Positions 49,207 to 57,975 of a DNA stretch of 64,000 bases are shown piece by piece. This DNA is from Acetobacter conturbans. GTDB lineage: Bacteria > Pseudomonadota > Alphaproteobacteria > Acetobacterales > Acetobacteraceae. Every line of letters starts with the position of its first letter. Within the stretch, counting starts at the first letter, position 1. A program made the translations under genes and the position numbers. The stretch lies in NCBI RefSeq assembly GCF_011516755.1, contig NZ_WOSY01000004.1, forward strand, positions 1 to 64,000, given 5' to 3'. The notes beneath the pieces are model-generated. The model did not search any database. It was not told the DNA's origin and saw only the letters and a program-made list of their open reading frames with translations.

Positions 49207-50862
49207 TCAGTCGATGCGACTTTCCGGCAGGCGCAGGGTCGGTTGCCCGATGAGATAGCCCTGAATTTCCTCGCAGCCATGAGCGTCGAGAAAACCGAGC
49301 TGCTCTTCCGTTTCCACGCCTTCCGCGCAGCAGGTCATGTTCAGCGAGTGGATCATGTAAAGCGTGGAGCGCAAGACTGTTTCCACGCGACTGTCCACGC
49401 CCACTCTGCGAATGAACGTCCGGTCCAGTTTGACCTGATCAAACGGATAGTTGGTCAGGCGTTCCAGCGCACCGAAACCCGTACCGAAATCGTCCAGTAC
49501 CAGCCGCACGCCCATAGCTCGGATACGAGCAAGTTCCTTACTCGCTATATCCGAAGCCCCGAAGCTGCACCGCTCCGATAACTCGATCTGGAGGCGCAGG
49601 GGATCAAGGCCGCTGTCTTCAAGAGCGGAACCGATGGTGGTGGCCACCCGCTCGGTCGCCAGCCAGGAAGGGGAGACGTTCACGCTCAGCCCCAACGGCT
49701 CCTTCCAGCTGTGAGCCTGACGGCAGGCCGTGTGCAGCACCCAGGAGTCTATATCCTCGATCAGGCCTGCATTTTCGGCGCAACCAAGGAAAACCGAGGG
49801 GTCGACTTCTCCGTGGCCAGGGCGATTCCATCGAACCAGCGCCTCGAAGGTCACGACATGCTCGGTGCCTGTTTCCAGAACGGGCAACCAGTTCAGGGTG
49901 AACGCACCATCAATGATGGCCTGCCGAAGGTCGCTTTCCATCCCGATCTGATCTGCGTGGGCATGAGCGATTTCCGGGGCGACCCGGTTGACGTAAGGTC
50001 CCGCCCGTCGCCCGCGGATTCTGGCAAGCGCGGCGTTAGCGAAGCCGATCAGCGTGTCTGTATCAGGCGCATCGAACGGGTAGCATGCCCAGCCGATATA
50101 AGGTTCGAAAGGAAAACCGCCTTTGGGAAGGCCTTCTTTTTCCTGTAGCAGCGCAGCGATATCGTTCGCGAGCTTCTCGACCTGAGAGACATCCTGAGTG
50201 ATCGGCACGGTAACAGCGAAGCTGCCGCCGCCCAGATGAACGGTAAAGCACTGCGAAGGCACAAAATCGTGCAGCACCATATACGCCCGGTCGATGAGGG
50301 CGTCGGACGCAGGCCAGCCGTCGCTGTCATTGATGGGGCCGATGCGTCCCAGATCGATCCGCAGCAAGGCGAGTGGCGAGGTGGCCGAGATTTCCTTGGA
50401 CGAAATTCTCGTATCGAGAGCCCGTGTCAGCGCTGACATGCCGGAGACAGGCTTGTGGGAAGGGCGTGGAGGAGTGGAGGCAACCGTGGTGAGGGTCGCA
50501 AGCTTTGTCAGTGATGCAGACGGAAAGGACTGAGCCGCCTTGTTCAGGCAGACAAGCAGAACTTTTTCTTTATCTTCTGAAATAAGCGGTTTGCTTGCCC
50601 ATGCGTGAAAACCATCGATGGGTTCCGGGAGCAGGCCCGCCTGCACGCCGCCTTCGGCGGAAAGTCGCGCGGTTGAACGCTTCATGGCTTCGAGCACCTG
50701 TCTGGGATCGAGCCCCGTTGCGGCTATTGAAGCGGTGATTGCCCCGCCTTTTTCCTCATCGAGAAGAAGGGCGCCGTCACAGGGCAGAAGCTGGGGGACA
50801 AGCAGCTTTAACGTGTCCAGAGGAATGCTCTGCTCGCTTTTGTTGTCTTTTGACTCACTCAT
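49207..50862 (-). CDS. EAL-domain cyclic-di-GMP phosphodiesterase with degenerate GGDEF
   Basis: 551 aa from ATG 50862 (AGCAGG nine bases in front); ATG 50871 is close. A GAF-like N-terminus (about 1-140), a degenerate GGDEF fold (about 160-300, with LGGGSFAVTV in place of GGDEF) and an intact EAL domain (about 310-545) follow each other. The EAL site is conserved: FEALVRWNRP, SVNVSPSW, LQIELSERC, LDDFGTGF, VKLDRTFI, AEGVETEEQ and QGYLIGQP. It likely hydrolyses c-di-GMP with the dead GGDEF as a GTP sensor. No membrane span. Confidence 0.88.
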   Translation of the reverse strand: MSESKDNKSEQSIPLDTLKLLVPQLLPCDGALLLDEEKGGAITASIAATGLDPRQVLEAMKRSTARLSAEGGVQAGLLPEPIDGFHAWASKPLISEDKEKVLLVCLNKAAQSFPSASLTKLATLTTVASTPPRPSHKPVSGMSALTRALDTRISSKEISATSPLALLRIDLGRIGPINDSDGWPASDALIDRAYMVLHDFVPSQCFTVHLGGGSFAVTVPITQDVSQVEKLANDIAALLQEKEGLPKGGFPFEPYIGWACYPFDAPDTDTLIGFANAALARIRGRRAGPYVNRVAPEIAHAHADQIGMESDLRQAIIDGAFTLNWLPVLETGTEHVVTFEALVRWNRPGHGEVDPSVFLGCAENAGLIEDIDSWVLHTACRQAHSWKEPLGLSVNVSPSWLATERVATTIGSALEDSGLDPLRLQIELSERCSFGASDIASKELARIRAMGVRLVLDDFGTGFGALERLTNYPFDQVKLDRTFIRRVGVDSRVETVLRSTLYMIHSLNMTCCAEGVETEEQLGFLDAHGCEEIQGYLIGQPTLRLPESRID

Positions 50863-51014
50863 GTCGCGCATCCTGCTTTTCAGGCGAAGCAGCCGGCCGA
50901 GAGTGTTCTCTCATTCCCGTGCCCCTGACATTTCATTGCTCTGGTGGTAACAGGTGGCCGTAAATGTAAAATTAATAAGGAATTTTAAAATAAAAGAGAA
51001 AAATATATTAAAAA

Positions 51015-53222
51015 TCACCCCGCATTTATAATTACAGAAAAATTCTCCTTTTTAAAAATATGAAGTAATATCGAAATACTTTCTGCAAGAGTCTTGTCCC
51101 GGCGCGCAGTTGCCAGCGCCAGTTCCGCCGTCTGGCGAGAGAGGGCAAGAAGCACCCCCATATCCATGTCTCCGTCTTCAGCGGAGGCGATCCGAAAGCC
51201 GGGCAGTCCCGACTGACGACTGCCTGTCGCCTCACCAGCGCCACGGATACGGAAATCCTCATCCGCAATGAGAAACCCGTCTTCCGTCTCGCGCAATAGG
51301 GCGAGACGCTGGCGTGCTACCTGTCCAAGTTCGCTTCCATGCAGGAGAAGGCAGAAGGATTCAGCCGAACCTCGCCCCACACGTCCACGCAACTGATGCA
51401 GCTGGGCGAGGCCGAATCGTTCCGCATGTTCGATGACCATCACGGTTGCGCTGGGAACATCCACTCCAACTTCGATGACGGTCGTCGCCACCAGCAGGCG
51501 CGTGCGGCCAGCGGAAAATTCCGCAAGAGCCCCTTCACGGACCGTGATGTCCTGCTGTCCATGGGCCAGCCCGATGCCAAACCGGTCTGCGAAGCGTTCG
51601 GTCAGAGCTAAGTGTCGCGCTTCGGCCGCCGCGATGTCGAGTACTTCGCTTTCGCTGACCAGAGGGCACACCCAGAAGATCTGTGCTCCTGATCGTAGTG
51701 CCCGTTCCATCCCGGCCAGCACGGCATCGAACGAGTCCGGTCCGTGAACGGACGTGCGGATCGGTTTCCGTCCCGCCGGTTTGCTGTCGAGACGGCTTAC
51801 CTCCATCTCGCCCCAGTGCGCCAGCAGCAGGGTCCTCGGAATGGGGGTGGCAGTCATGACCAGCATGTCCACCGCCTCTCCCTTTGCCCCGAGCGTCAGT
51901 CTCTGGCCCACGCCGAAACGATGCTGCTCGTCCACTACGGCCAGTGCGAGGTCGTGATAGTGCACGGCGTCCTGCACCAGAGCATGTGTGCCGACAATCA
52001 GCGAGGCGGAACCGTTGGCGATGGCGGCCAGCGTTTCGCGACGCGCCTTGCCCCGGATTGAGCCGGACAGAAAGGCGACTGGGGCTGGTGACAGCCGCTG
52101 GAAGGTCGCGAAATGCTGACGGGCGAGGATTTCCGTGGGCGCCATGATCGCCGCCTGCGCACCGGCTTCTGCGGCGCGCAGCATGGCAAGGAGCGCCACC
52201 ATCGTTTTGCCCGCACCCACGTCACCTTGAAGCAGACGGACCATCCGGCGCTGCGAAGCGAGGTCCGCGTCGATTTCACTGAGGGCCTTCGCCTGCGCCG
52301 ATGTCAGCGTATGACCAAAGCGGGCAAGCGCCTCACGTTGGAAATGGCCGTCGCCCTTCAGGCAGCGACCCGGGCGGGAGCGGTTGGCTTCCCGTGCCAG
52401 CAGGGTGGCGATCTGGTCGGCCAGCAGTTCATCGGCGGCCAGTCGCTCGCGGGCCTTGCGACGGTTTTCACGCCATCCGTCTCCCTCCTGAAAATCAGGC
52501 ACATCGCCGGGAAAATGTGTCCACACCAGAGCCGTGCGGAAGTCCGGCCAGTTGCGTTTCCTGACGACGGCCGCATCCTGCCATTCCGGCAGATCGGCAG
52601 CCACGCGGGAAAGCGCCCGGCGCATGGCGGCGCGGACCTGTCCGGCGAACAGCCCGGCCGTGAGTGGCCAGACCGGATCGAGTGACGGAACACGGTCCGT
52701 AGCCGCGACGAAATAGTCAGGGGTGTTCATCACACGGCGGTTGTTGAACAGTTCCGTGCGTCCCGACACTTTCATCGGGGCGTCCAGCACGGCCCGTTTG
52801 GCCATCCATTTCGAAAAAAATGCAACGTCGAGGGTGCCGGTCCCGTCCGTCACCGTGACGGTCCATGGCTGTCGCTTATGTGCAGGCGCAAGGATACGGG
52901 TGACAGTAACATCCAGCGTCGCGATGCGGCCCGGCTGGAGGTCGGCAATGGTGGGGTGATAGCGCCGGTCGATGATACTTTCCGGCATCAGGAAAAGCAG
53001 ATCCGCCACTGTCTGGCCACCGGCCACCTTTGCGAGGAGCTTGGCTGTCGCGGGCCCGATGCCGGGCAGCCCGGCCAGCGGTTCGAGGAGGGGGGCGATG
53101 ACCGGCGGCACGGGCAGGGATGCAGGGCTGGCCTGCGGGCCGGGCAGGACCTCACCGCCCCGTGAGGAGGCTGATCTGGACACGGAGGGCGCGAGGGCCT
53201 TTCTTGTCGGGCTGACAGGCAT
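51015..53222 (-). CDS. recG: ATP-dependent DNA helicase RecG
   Basis: 735 aa superfamily 2 helicase that rescues stalled forks and processes branched DNA. Wedge/OB domain: LPGIGPATAKLLAKVAGG and VTDGTGTLDVAFF; helicase motifs: GDVGAGKTMVAL (Walker A), VDEQHRFGVGQR (DEQH), TATPIPRTLLLAHWG, and QLHQLRGRVGRG. The first 45 residues are low-complexity and not family-like, so an internal start is possible. Divergent from sdhE with only 29 bases between the start codons. Confidence 0.95.
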   Translation of the reverse strand: MPVSPTRKALAPSVSRSASSRGGEVLPGPQASPASLPVPPVIAPLLEPLAGLPGIGPATAKLLAKVAGGQTVADLLFLMPESIIDRRYHPTIADLQPGRIATLDVTVTRILAPAHKRQPWTVTVTDGTGTLDVAFFSKWMAKRAVLDAPMKVSGRTELFNNRRVMNTPDYFVAATDRVPSLDPVWPLTAGLFAGQVRAAMRRALSRVAADLPEWQDAAVVRKRNWPDFRTALVWTHFPGDVPDFQEGDGWRENRRKARERLAADELLADQIATLLAREANRSRPGRCLKGDGHFQREALARFGHTLTSAQAKALSEIDADLASQRRMVRLLQGDVGAGKTMVALLAMLRAAEAGAQAAIMAPTEILARQHFATFQRLSPAPVAFLSGSIRGKARRETLAAIANGSASLIVGTHALVQDAVHYHDLALAVVDEQHRFGVGQRLTLGAKGEAVDMLVMTATPIPRTLLLAHWGEMEVSRLDSKPAGRKPIRTSVHGPDSFDAVLAGMERALRSGAQIFWVCPLVSESEVLDIAAAEARHLALTERFADRFGIGLAHGQQDITVREGALAEFSAGRTRLLVATTVIEVGVDVPSATVMVIEHAERFGLAQLHQLRGRVGRGSAESFCLLLHGSELGQVARQRLALLRETEDGFLIADEDFRIRGAGEATGSRQSGLPGFRIASAEDGDMDMGVLLALSRQTAELALATARRDKTLAESISILLHIFKKENFSVIINAG

Positions 53223-53251
53223 GAGTCACGAGGCTATAGGACACCACAGCC

Positions 53252-53566
53252 ATGGAACAAAACGAAACCGTATCGGCGCAGGCTCCGGAGCGCGACCTTG
53301 AGACGCGCCGCCGCCGGCTTGTCTTTCGTGCCCGGCATCGCGGCACGTTTGAGACGGACATCCTGATCGGCGAGTTCGTGGACCGGCATGTGGGGCAGAT
53401 GGACGCCGCCGCCCTGACGGACATGGAAGCCGTGCTGGAATTGCCTGACCCCGACCTTTCCGACTGGCTGTTTGGCCGTCTTCCGCTCCCAAAAGAGTGC
53501 GAGACGCCGATGTTGCTGGCTATGGTGCGCGCGGCGCGCGAGCGTCGTGGCGAAAGCCGGACTTGA
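53252..53566 (+). CDS. sdhE: FAD assembly factor SdhE
   Basis: 104 aa YgfY/SdhE-family protein that helps FAD to attach covalently to succinate dehydrogenase and fumarate reductase. The core is FRARHRGTFETDILIGEFVDRHV, a variant of the RxRRGMxExD motif, followed by the helix around LTDMEAVLELPDPDLSDWLFG. The N-terminal 20 residues are polar. The sdh genes are not adjacent. It precedes mfd by 27 bases. Confidence 0.92.
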   Translation: MEQNETVSAQAPERDLETRRRRLVFRARHRGTFETDILIGEFVDRHVGQMDAAALTDMEAVLELPDPDLSDWLFGRLPLPKECETPMLLAMVRAARERRGESRT

Positions 53567-53593
53567 TTCTCTGAATAATATGGACTGTCGCTG

Positions 53594-56500
53594 ATGGACG
53601 CGGACGCACGAACGATAACGAAAGCCACTTCGGCGGCCACGACCGTCTGGGGTGCGCCTGATGGATTCGATGCGCTGCTGCTGGTCAGGCGTGCCCGTGA
53701 GCACAAGGGTCCGGTGCTGCACGTGGCCAAGGATGCGGCGTCGCTCGCCCGCCTCGGCGATGTGCTCGATTATATGGGCACCGGGATGGAAATCCTGCGT
53801 TTCCCGGCATGGGACTGTCTGCCCTACGACCGCGTTTCCCCCAATCCGGTGATCGTCGCGGAGCGCGTGGCCACGCTCACCCGTCTGCTGGAGCCTGTCA
53901 CGGCGAAGGGCGGTCGTATCGTCCTCTCCACGCCCGGCGCGATCATGCAGCGCGTGCCGCCGCGTGCTGCCTTCGAAGGGCAGTCCCTGACGGTCGCGCA
54001 GGGGGAGAGCCTCGACCAGTCCTTTCTCATCGAACTGCTGATCGCCAACGGCTACACCCGCACCGACACGGTGATGGAGCCGGGTGAGTTCGCTACCCGT
54101 GGCGGCATTTTCGACCTGTTTCCGGCAGGCCAGCCCGAGCCGGTGCGCCTCGACCTGTTTGGTGACGAGGTGGAAAACATCCGTCACTTCGATCCCGGAA
54201 CCCAGCGTTCGACCAGTAAGGCGGATCGCCTGACCTTGCGGCCCGTGTCCGAATTCTCGCTTGATCCGGCCAGTGTCTCCCGGTTCCGCTCCGCATGGCG
54301 CGATCAGTTCGGACCGGCTGCGGCTTCGGACACGCTTTACGAGCATGTCAGCGAGGGGCGACGCTATACCGGCATCGAGCACTGGCTGCCATTGTTCCAC
54401 ACGGACATGGAAACGCTGTTCGACTACATTCCCGGCGCGGCCATTTCCCTTGATCATCAGGTCGATGAGTCGCTGGCGGCCCGACTGGATATGGTTCAGG
54501 ACCATTACGAGGCGCGCAGGACGCCGCCGCGTGAGGGGGAGACGCCCTATCGCCCCTTGCCGCCGCACCTGCTTTACCTCGACCGGCGCGGTCTCGATGC
54601 GGCTCTGTCACGCTTTCCGGTCACGAAATTCAGCCCGTTCGCCAAGCCGGATGGTGCCACGGGAATCGATGCGGGTGGCCGCCCCGGCATCATGTTCGCC
54701 AAGATCACGCCGCAGGGCGAGCGTGAGAAGGTGTTCGACCTGATCGCGGATTACACGCAGCAATGGGCTGAAACGAAGCGCCGCTGCTATATCGCCGCGT
54801 GGACCAAAGGCTCCCGCGAGCGGATCAAGACGCTGCTGACCGAGCATCGCGTGGCGGTCGAGACGTTCGATAGCTGGGATGCCGCCCGCAAGATGAAAGC
54901 GGGACCGGTCGGGCTGCTGATTTTCGGCATTGATCGAGGCTTTGTCGGCGACGATATCGCCATCGTTTCCGAGCAGGATCTGCTGGGTGAGCGCATCGGT
55001 CGTCCGCCACGCAAACGTCGCCGCGCCGACGAACTGATTTCCGAAGCAGGCGAGATCACCGAGGGCGATCTGGTCGTCCATCAGGATTACGGCATCGGGC
55101 GCTATGACGGGCTGGAAACGGTCAGCGTCGGCGTGGCGCCGCATGACTGCCTGCGTCTGCTTTATGATGGTGGCCAGAAACTCTATCTGCCGGTGGAGAA
55201 CATCGAGCTGCTGAGCCGCTTCGGTTCGGATCAGGCCGGTGTGGCGCTCGATAAACTTGGCGGCGTGGCCTGGCAGGCCCGCAAGTCCAAGATGAAGGAA
55301 CGCATCCGCGACATGGCGGGTGTGCTCATCCGTACGGCGGCCGCGCGTGCCCTGCGTGAAGCGCCGTCACTGGCTCCACCGGAAGGTCTGTGGGACGAGT
55401 TCTGCGCCCGTTTCCCGTTCGTGGAGACGGACGATCAGGCTCGCGCCATCGCCGATGTGATTGAGGACATGGCGTCCGGTCGCCCGATGGATCGGCTCGT
55501 CTGTGGCGATGTCGGGTTTGGCAAGACCGAAGTGGCGCTGCGTGCGGCATTCGTGGCGGCGATGTCCGGCACGCAGGTGGCGGTCGTGGTGCCGACGACA
55601 TTGCTGGCGCGTCAGCATTTCCGCACATTCGAGACGAGGTTTGAAGGTTTCCCAATTCATGTGGCGCAGTTGTCGCGCATGGTCACGCCCAAGCAGGCGA
55701 CCGAAGTGCGCAAGGGCATTACGGATGGCACGGTCAACATTGTGATCGGCACCCATGCGCTGCTGGCCAAGACAGTGAAGTTTGCCGACCTTGGTTTGCT
55801 GATCATTGATGAAGAGCAGCATTTCGGCGTCAATCATAAGGAAAAGCTGAAGGCCCTGCGCGAGGATGTGCATGTTCTGACGCTCTCCGCCACGCCGCTG
55901 CCGCGCACGTTGCAGCTTTCGTTGTCCGGCGTGCGTGAGATGAGCCTGATCGCCACACCGCCGACTGATCGTCTGGCGGTCCGCACCTTCATCATGCCGT
56001 TCGACAGTGTGGTGATCCGTGAGGCGATCCAGCGTGAGCGTTTCCGTGGCGGGCAGATTTTCTGTGTCGCGCCCCGTGTTGAGGATCTGAACCGTCTGGC
56101 GGAACGACTGGCCGACATCGTGCCGGACGCAAAGGTCATTCAGGCGCACGGGCAGCTGTCGCCGACGGAACTTGAACGGGTGATGACCGAGTTTGCTGAT
56201 GGAAAATACGACATTCTGCTCTCTACAAACATCGTGGAAAGCGGACTGGACATGCCGTCAGTCAACACGCTCATCATCCATCGCGCGGACATGTTCGGGC
56301 TTGGACAGCTTTACCAGCTTCGCGGGCGTGTCGGGCGTGGCAAGCAACGTGGTTACGCCTATCTGACATGGCCGCAGATGCATCTTCTCTCGGCTGCGGC
56401 GCAGAAGCGGCTGGAGATCATGCAGACCCTCGACACGCTCGGCGCAGGCTTCACGCTGGCCTCGCACGATCTCGATTTGCGTGGTGCGGGTAATCTGCTG

Positions 56501-57076
56501 GGCGATGCACAGTCCGGTCATATCCGCGAAGTGGGCATCGAGCTGTATCAGCAGATGTTGCAGGATGCGGTTGCGGATCTGCGGGCCGAAAAGGGCAGGG
56601 CGAAGCGGGAAGACCGCGACTGGACGCCGAACATCGTGCTGGGTCTGGCCGTGCTGATCCCCGATACTTATGTGACCGATCTGCCTGTGAGGCTTGGTCT
56701 TTATCGGCGGATTGCAGCACTGGCGTCACTCGCTGAAGACGAGGCGATGGAAGCGGAACTGGTCGACCGGTTCGGTGCAATTCCGCAGGAACTCAAGAAC
56801 CTTCTGGATGTGGTCGCGCTCAAGCGTCTGTGTCGTGTGGCCGGAATCGAGCGCGTGGAAGCCGGTCCGAAAGGCATGGTGATCCAGTTCCGCGGCAACA
56901 GTTTCGCCAACCCTGAAGGGTTGATCCGCTGGATGGCTAAATGGACGGACGGCACCGTGAGGCTGCGTCCTGATCACAAGATGGCCGTGGTGCGTGAACT
57001 GACCAACGTGCAGCGCATCGGGCTGGCTCAGAAGGTGATGACGGCTCTGGCGAAGCTGGCGGCGAAGGCGGAGTAG
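53594..57076 (+). CDS. mfd: transcription-repair coupling factor
   Basis: 1160 aa, the usual length. Mfd removes RNA polymerase stalled at lesions and recruits UvrA. N-terminal UvrB-like part (FPAWDCLPYDRVSPNP), RNA-polymerase-interaction module (DLVVHQDYGIGRYDGLE), then the translocase with GDVGFGKTEVALRAAF, IDEEQHFGVNHKEKL, LSATPLPRTLQLSL and QLYQLRGRVGRGKQRGYAYL, and a C-terminal TRCF domain. It follows sdhE, as in many alphaproteobacteria. Confidence 0.97.
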   Translation: MDADARTITKATSAATTVWGAPDGFDALLLVRRAREHKGPVLHVAKDAASLARLGDVLDYMGTGMEILRFPAWDCLPYDRVSPNPVIVAERVATLTRLLEPVTAKGGRIVLSTPGAIMQRVPPRAAFEGQSLTVAQGESLDQSFLIELLIANGYTRTDTVMEPGEFATRGGIFDLFPAGQPEPVRLDLFGDEVENIRHFDPGTQRSTSKADRLTLRPVSEFSLDPASVSRFRSAWRDQFGPAAASDTLYEHVSEGRRYTGIEHWLPLFHTDMETLFDYIPGAAISLDHQVDESLAARLDMVQDHYEARRTPPREGETPYRPLPPHLLYLDRRGLDAALSRFPVTKFSPFAKPDGATGIDAGGRPGIMFAKITPQGEREKVFDLIADYTQQWAETKRRCYIAAWTKGSRERIKTLLTEHRVAVETFDSWDAARKMKAGPVGLLIFGIDRGFVGDDIAIVSEQDLLGERIGRPPRKRRRADELISEAGEITEGDLVVHQDYGIGRYDGLETVSVGVAPHDCLRLLYDGGQKLYLPVENIELLSRFGSDQAGVALDKLGGVAWQARKSKMKERIRDMAGVLIRTAAARALREAPSLAPPEGLWDEFCARFPFVETDDQARAIADVIEDMASGRPMDRLVCGDVGFGKTEVALRAAFVAAMSGTQVAVVVPTTLLARQHFRTFETRFEGFPIHVAQLSRMVTPKQATEVRKGITDGTVNIVIGTHALLAKTVKFADLGLLIIDEEQHFGVNHKEKLKALREDVHVLTLSATPLPRTLQLSLSGVREMSLIATPPTDRLAVRTFIMPFDSVVIREAIQRERFRGGQIFCVAPRVEDLNRLAERLADIVPDAKVIQAHGQLSPTELERVMTEFADGKYDILLSTNIVESGLDMPSVNTLIIHRADMFGLGQLYQLRGRVGRGKQRGYAYLTWPQMHLLSAAAQKRLEIMQTLDTLGAGFTLASHDLDLRGAGNLLGDAQSGHIREVGIELYQQMLQDAVADLRAEKGRAKREDRDWTPNIVLGLAVLIPDTYVTDLPVRLGLYRRIAALASLAEDEAMEAELVDRFGAIPQELKNLLDVVALKRLCRVAGIERVEAGPKGMVIQFRGNSFANPEGLIRWMAKWTDGTVRLRPDHKMAVVRELTNVQRIGLAQKVMTALAKLAAKAE

Positions 57077-57104
57077 GGGAGGCGGCTGCTGCTGTCGGGA
57101 GTCG

Positions 57105-57132
57105 TTGCATAACCGTTTCGTTTTCGTATAGT
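57105..57132 (+). promoter_or_regulatory. candidate promoter of the hydrolase-permease operon
   Basis: TTGCAT (57105-57110) and TATAGT (57127-57132) are 16 bases apart, a good sigma-70 match in the gap after mfd. The +1 would fall near 57138-57140, very close to the GTG at 57139 and ATG at 57148. Confidence 0.5.
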
Positions 57133-57147
57133 GGGAGCGTGACGGTC

Positions 57148-57975
57148 ATGGACAAAAGAAGAGCGGTTGCAATGCGTGTTGCCGGACTCCAGACGGCAGG
57201 AACGCCGGGAGATATTGAGGCCAATCTGCGGGAACTGGACCGCGCTGCCGAACAGGCAAAGGGGCAGGGCGCCGATCTGCTTGTGACGCCGGAACTGTTT
57301 GTCACCGGCTATGACATTGGCGATGCGCTGTTCGATCTGGCCGCGACCGATCCCATTCCGGCTGTGAGAGACATTGCCATCCGTCAGGGCGTTGCCCTGC
57401 TGGTGGGGTTTGCGGAAAGCACGCCGGAGGGCCTCTGCAACAGCGCCGTTTTGATCGACCGCATGGGGCGCGAACTGCTGCGTTATCGGAAGCAGCATCT
57501 CTTTGGCGACATGGACCGCCATTTCTTCCGTGCCGGAACCGCTCTGCCCGTTATCGTGTCCTTCATGGGCGTCCATGTCGCCGTAATGATCTGCTACGAT
57601 GTGGAGTTCCCCGAATATGTCCGGGCAGTCGCGCTGGCAGGATGCGAACTGTTGCTGGTGCCCACCGCTCAGATGGCGCCGTTCACCTTCGTCGCACGAG
57701 AGGTGATTCGCACGCGGGCATGGGAAAACCAGATCTATATTGCCTACATCAACCATGATGGCCGTGAGCGCGACACCGTTTATGTCGGCAACAGCCAGAT
57801 CGTGGCTCCCGATGCGACCGTGCTGGCGCGGATCGAACATGGCGATGGCCTGATTCTGGCCGATGTGATGCCGGGCGTCGTGGAACAGGCCCAGCGGGAT
57901 AATCCATATTTCCGGGACAGGCGGCCGGAATCCTACCGCTCGCTGGTTCCTGACACAGGGAAGGGAATAGCATGA
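57148..57975 (+). CDS. carbon-nitrogen hydrolase (nitrilase superfamily)
   Basis: 275 aa. The Glu-Lys-Cys triad is visible: LLVTPELFVTGYDIGD (Glu), LLRYRKQHLFGDMDRHFF (Lys) and VAVMICYDVEFPE (Cys). It should hydrolyse an amide or a carbamoyl group; known members of this type act on amides of amino acids or polyamines. ATG 57148 has GGGAG ten bases in front; GTG 57139 and ATG 57172 are alternatives. Its stop overlaps the permease start (ATGA), so the pair probably takes up and cleaves one compound. Confidence 0.88.
   Translation: MDKRRAVAMRVAGLQTAGTPGDIEANLRELDRAAEQAKGQGADLLVTPELFVTGYDIGDALFDLAATDPIPAVRDIAIRQGVALLVGFAESTPEGLCNSAVLIDRMGRELLRYRKQHLFGDMDRHFFRAGTALPVIVSFMGVHVAVMICYDVEFPEYVRAVALAGCELLLVPTAQMAPFTFVAREVIRTRAWENQIYIAYINHDGRERDTVYVGNSQIVAPDATVLARIEHGDGLILADVMPGVVEQAQRDNPYFRDRRPESYRSLVPDTGKGIA

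Noticed and set aside
53234-54568. 444-codon open frame on the minus strand
   Set aside because: It is antisense to sdhE and mfd, both of which are certain.
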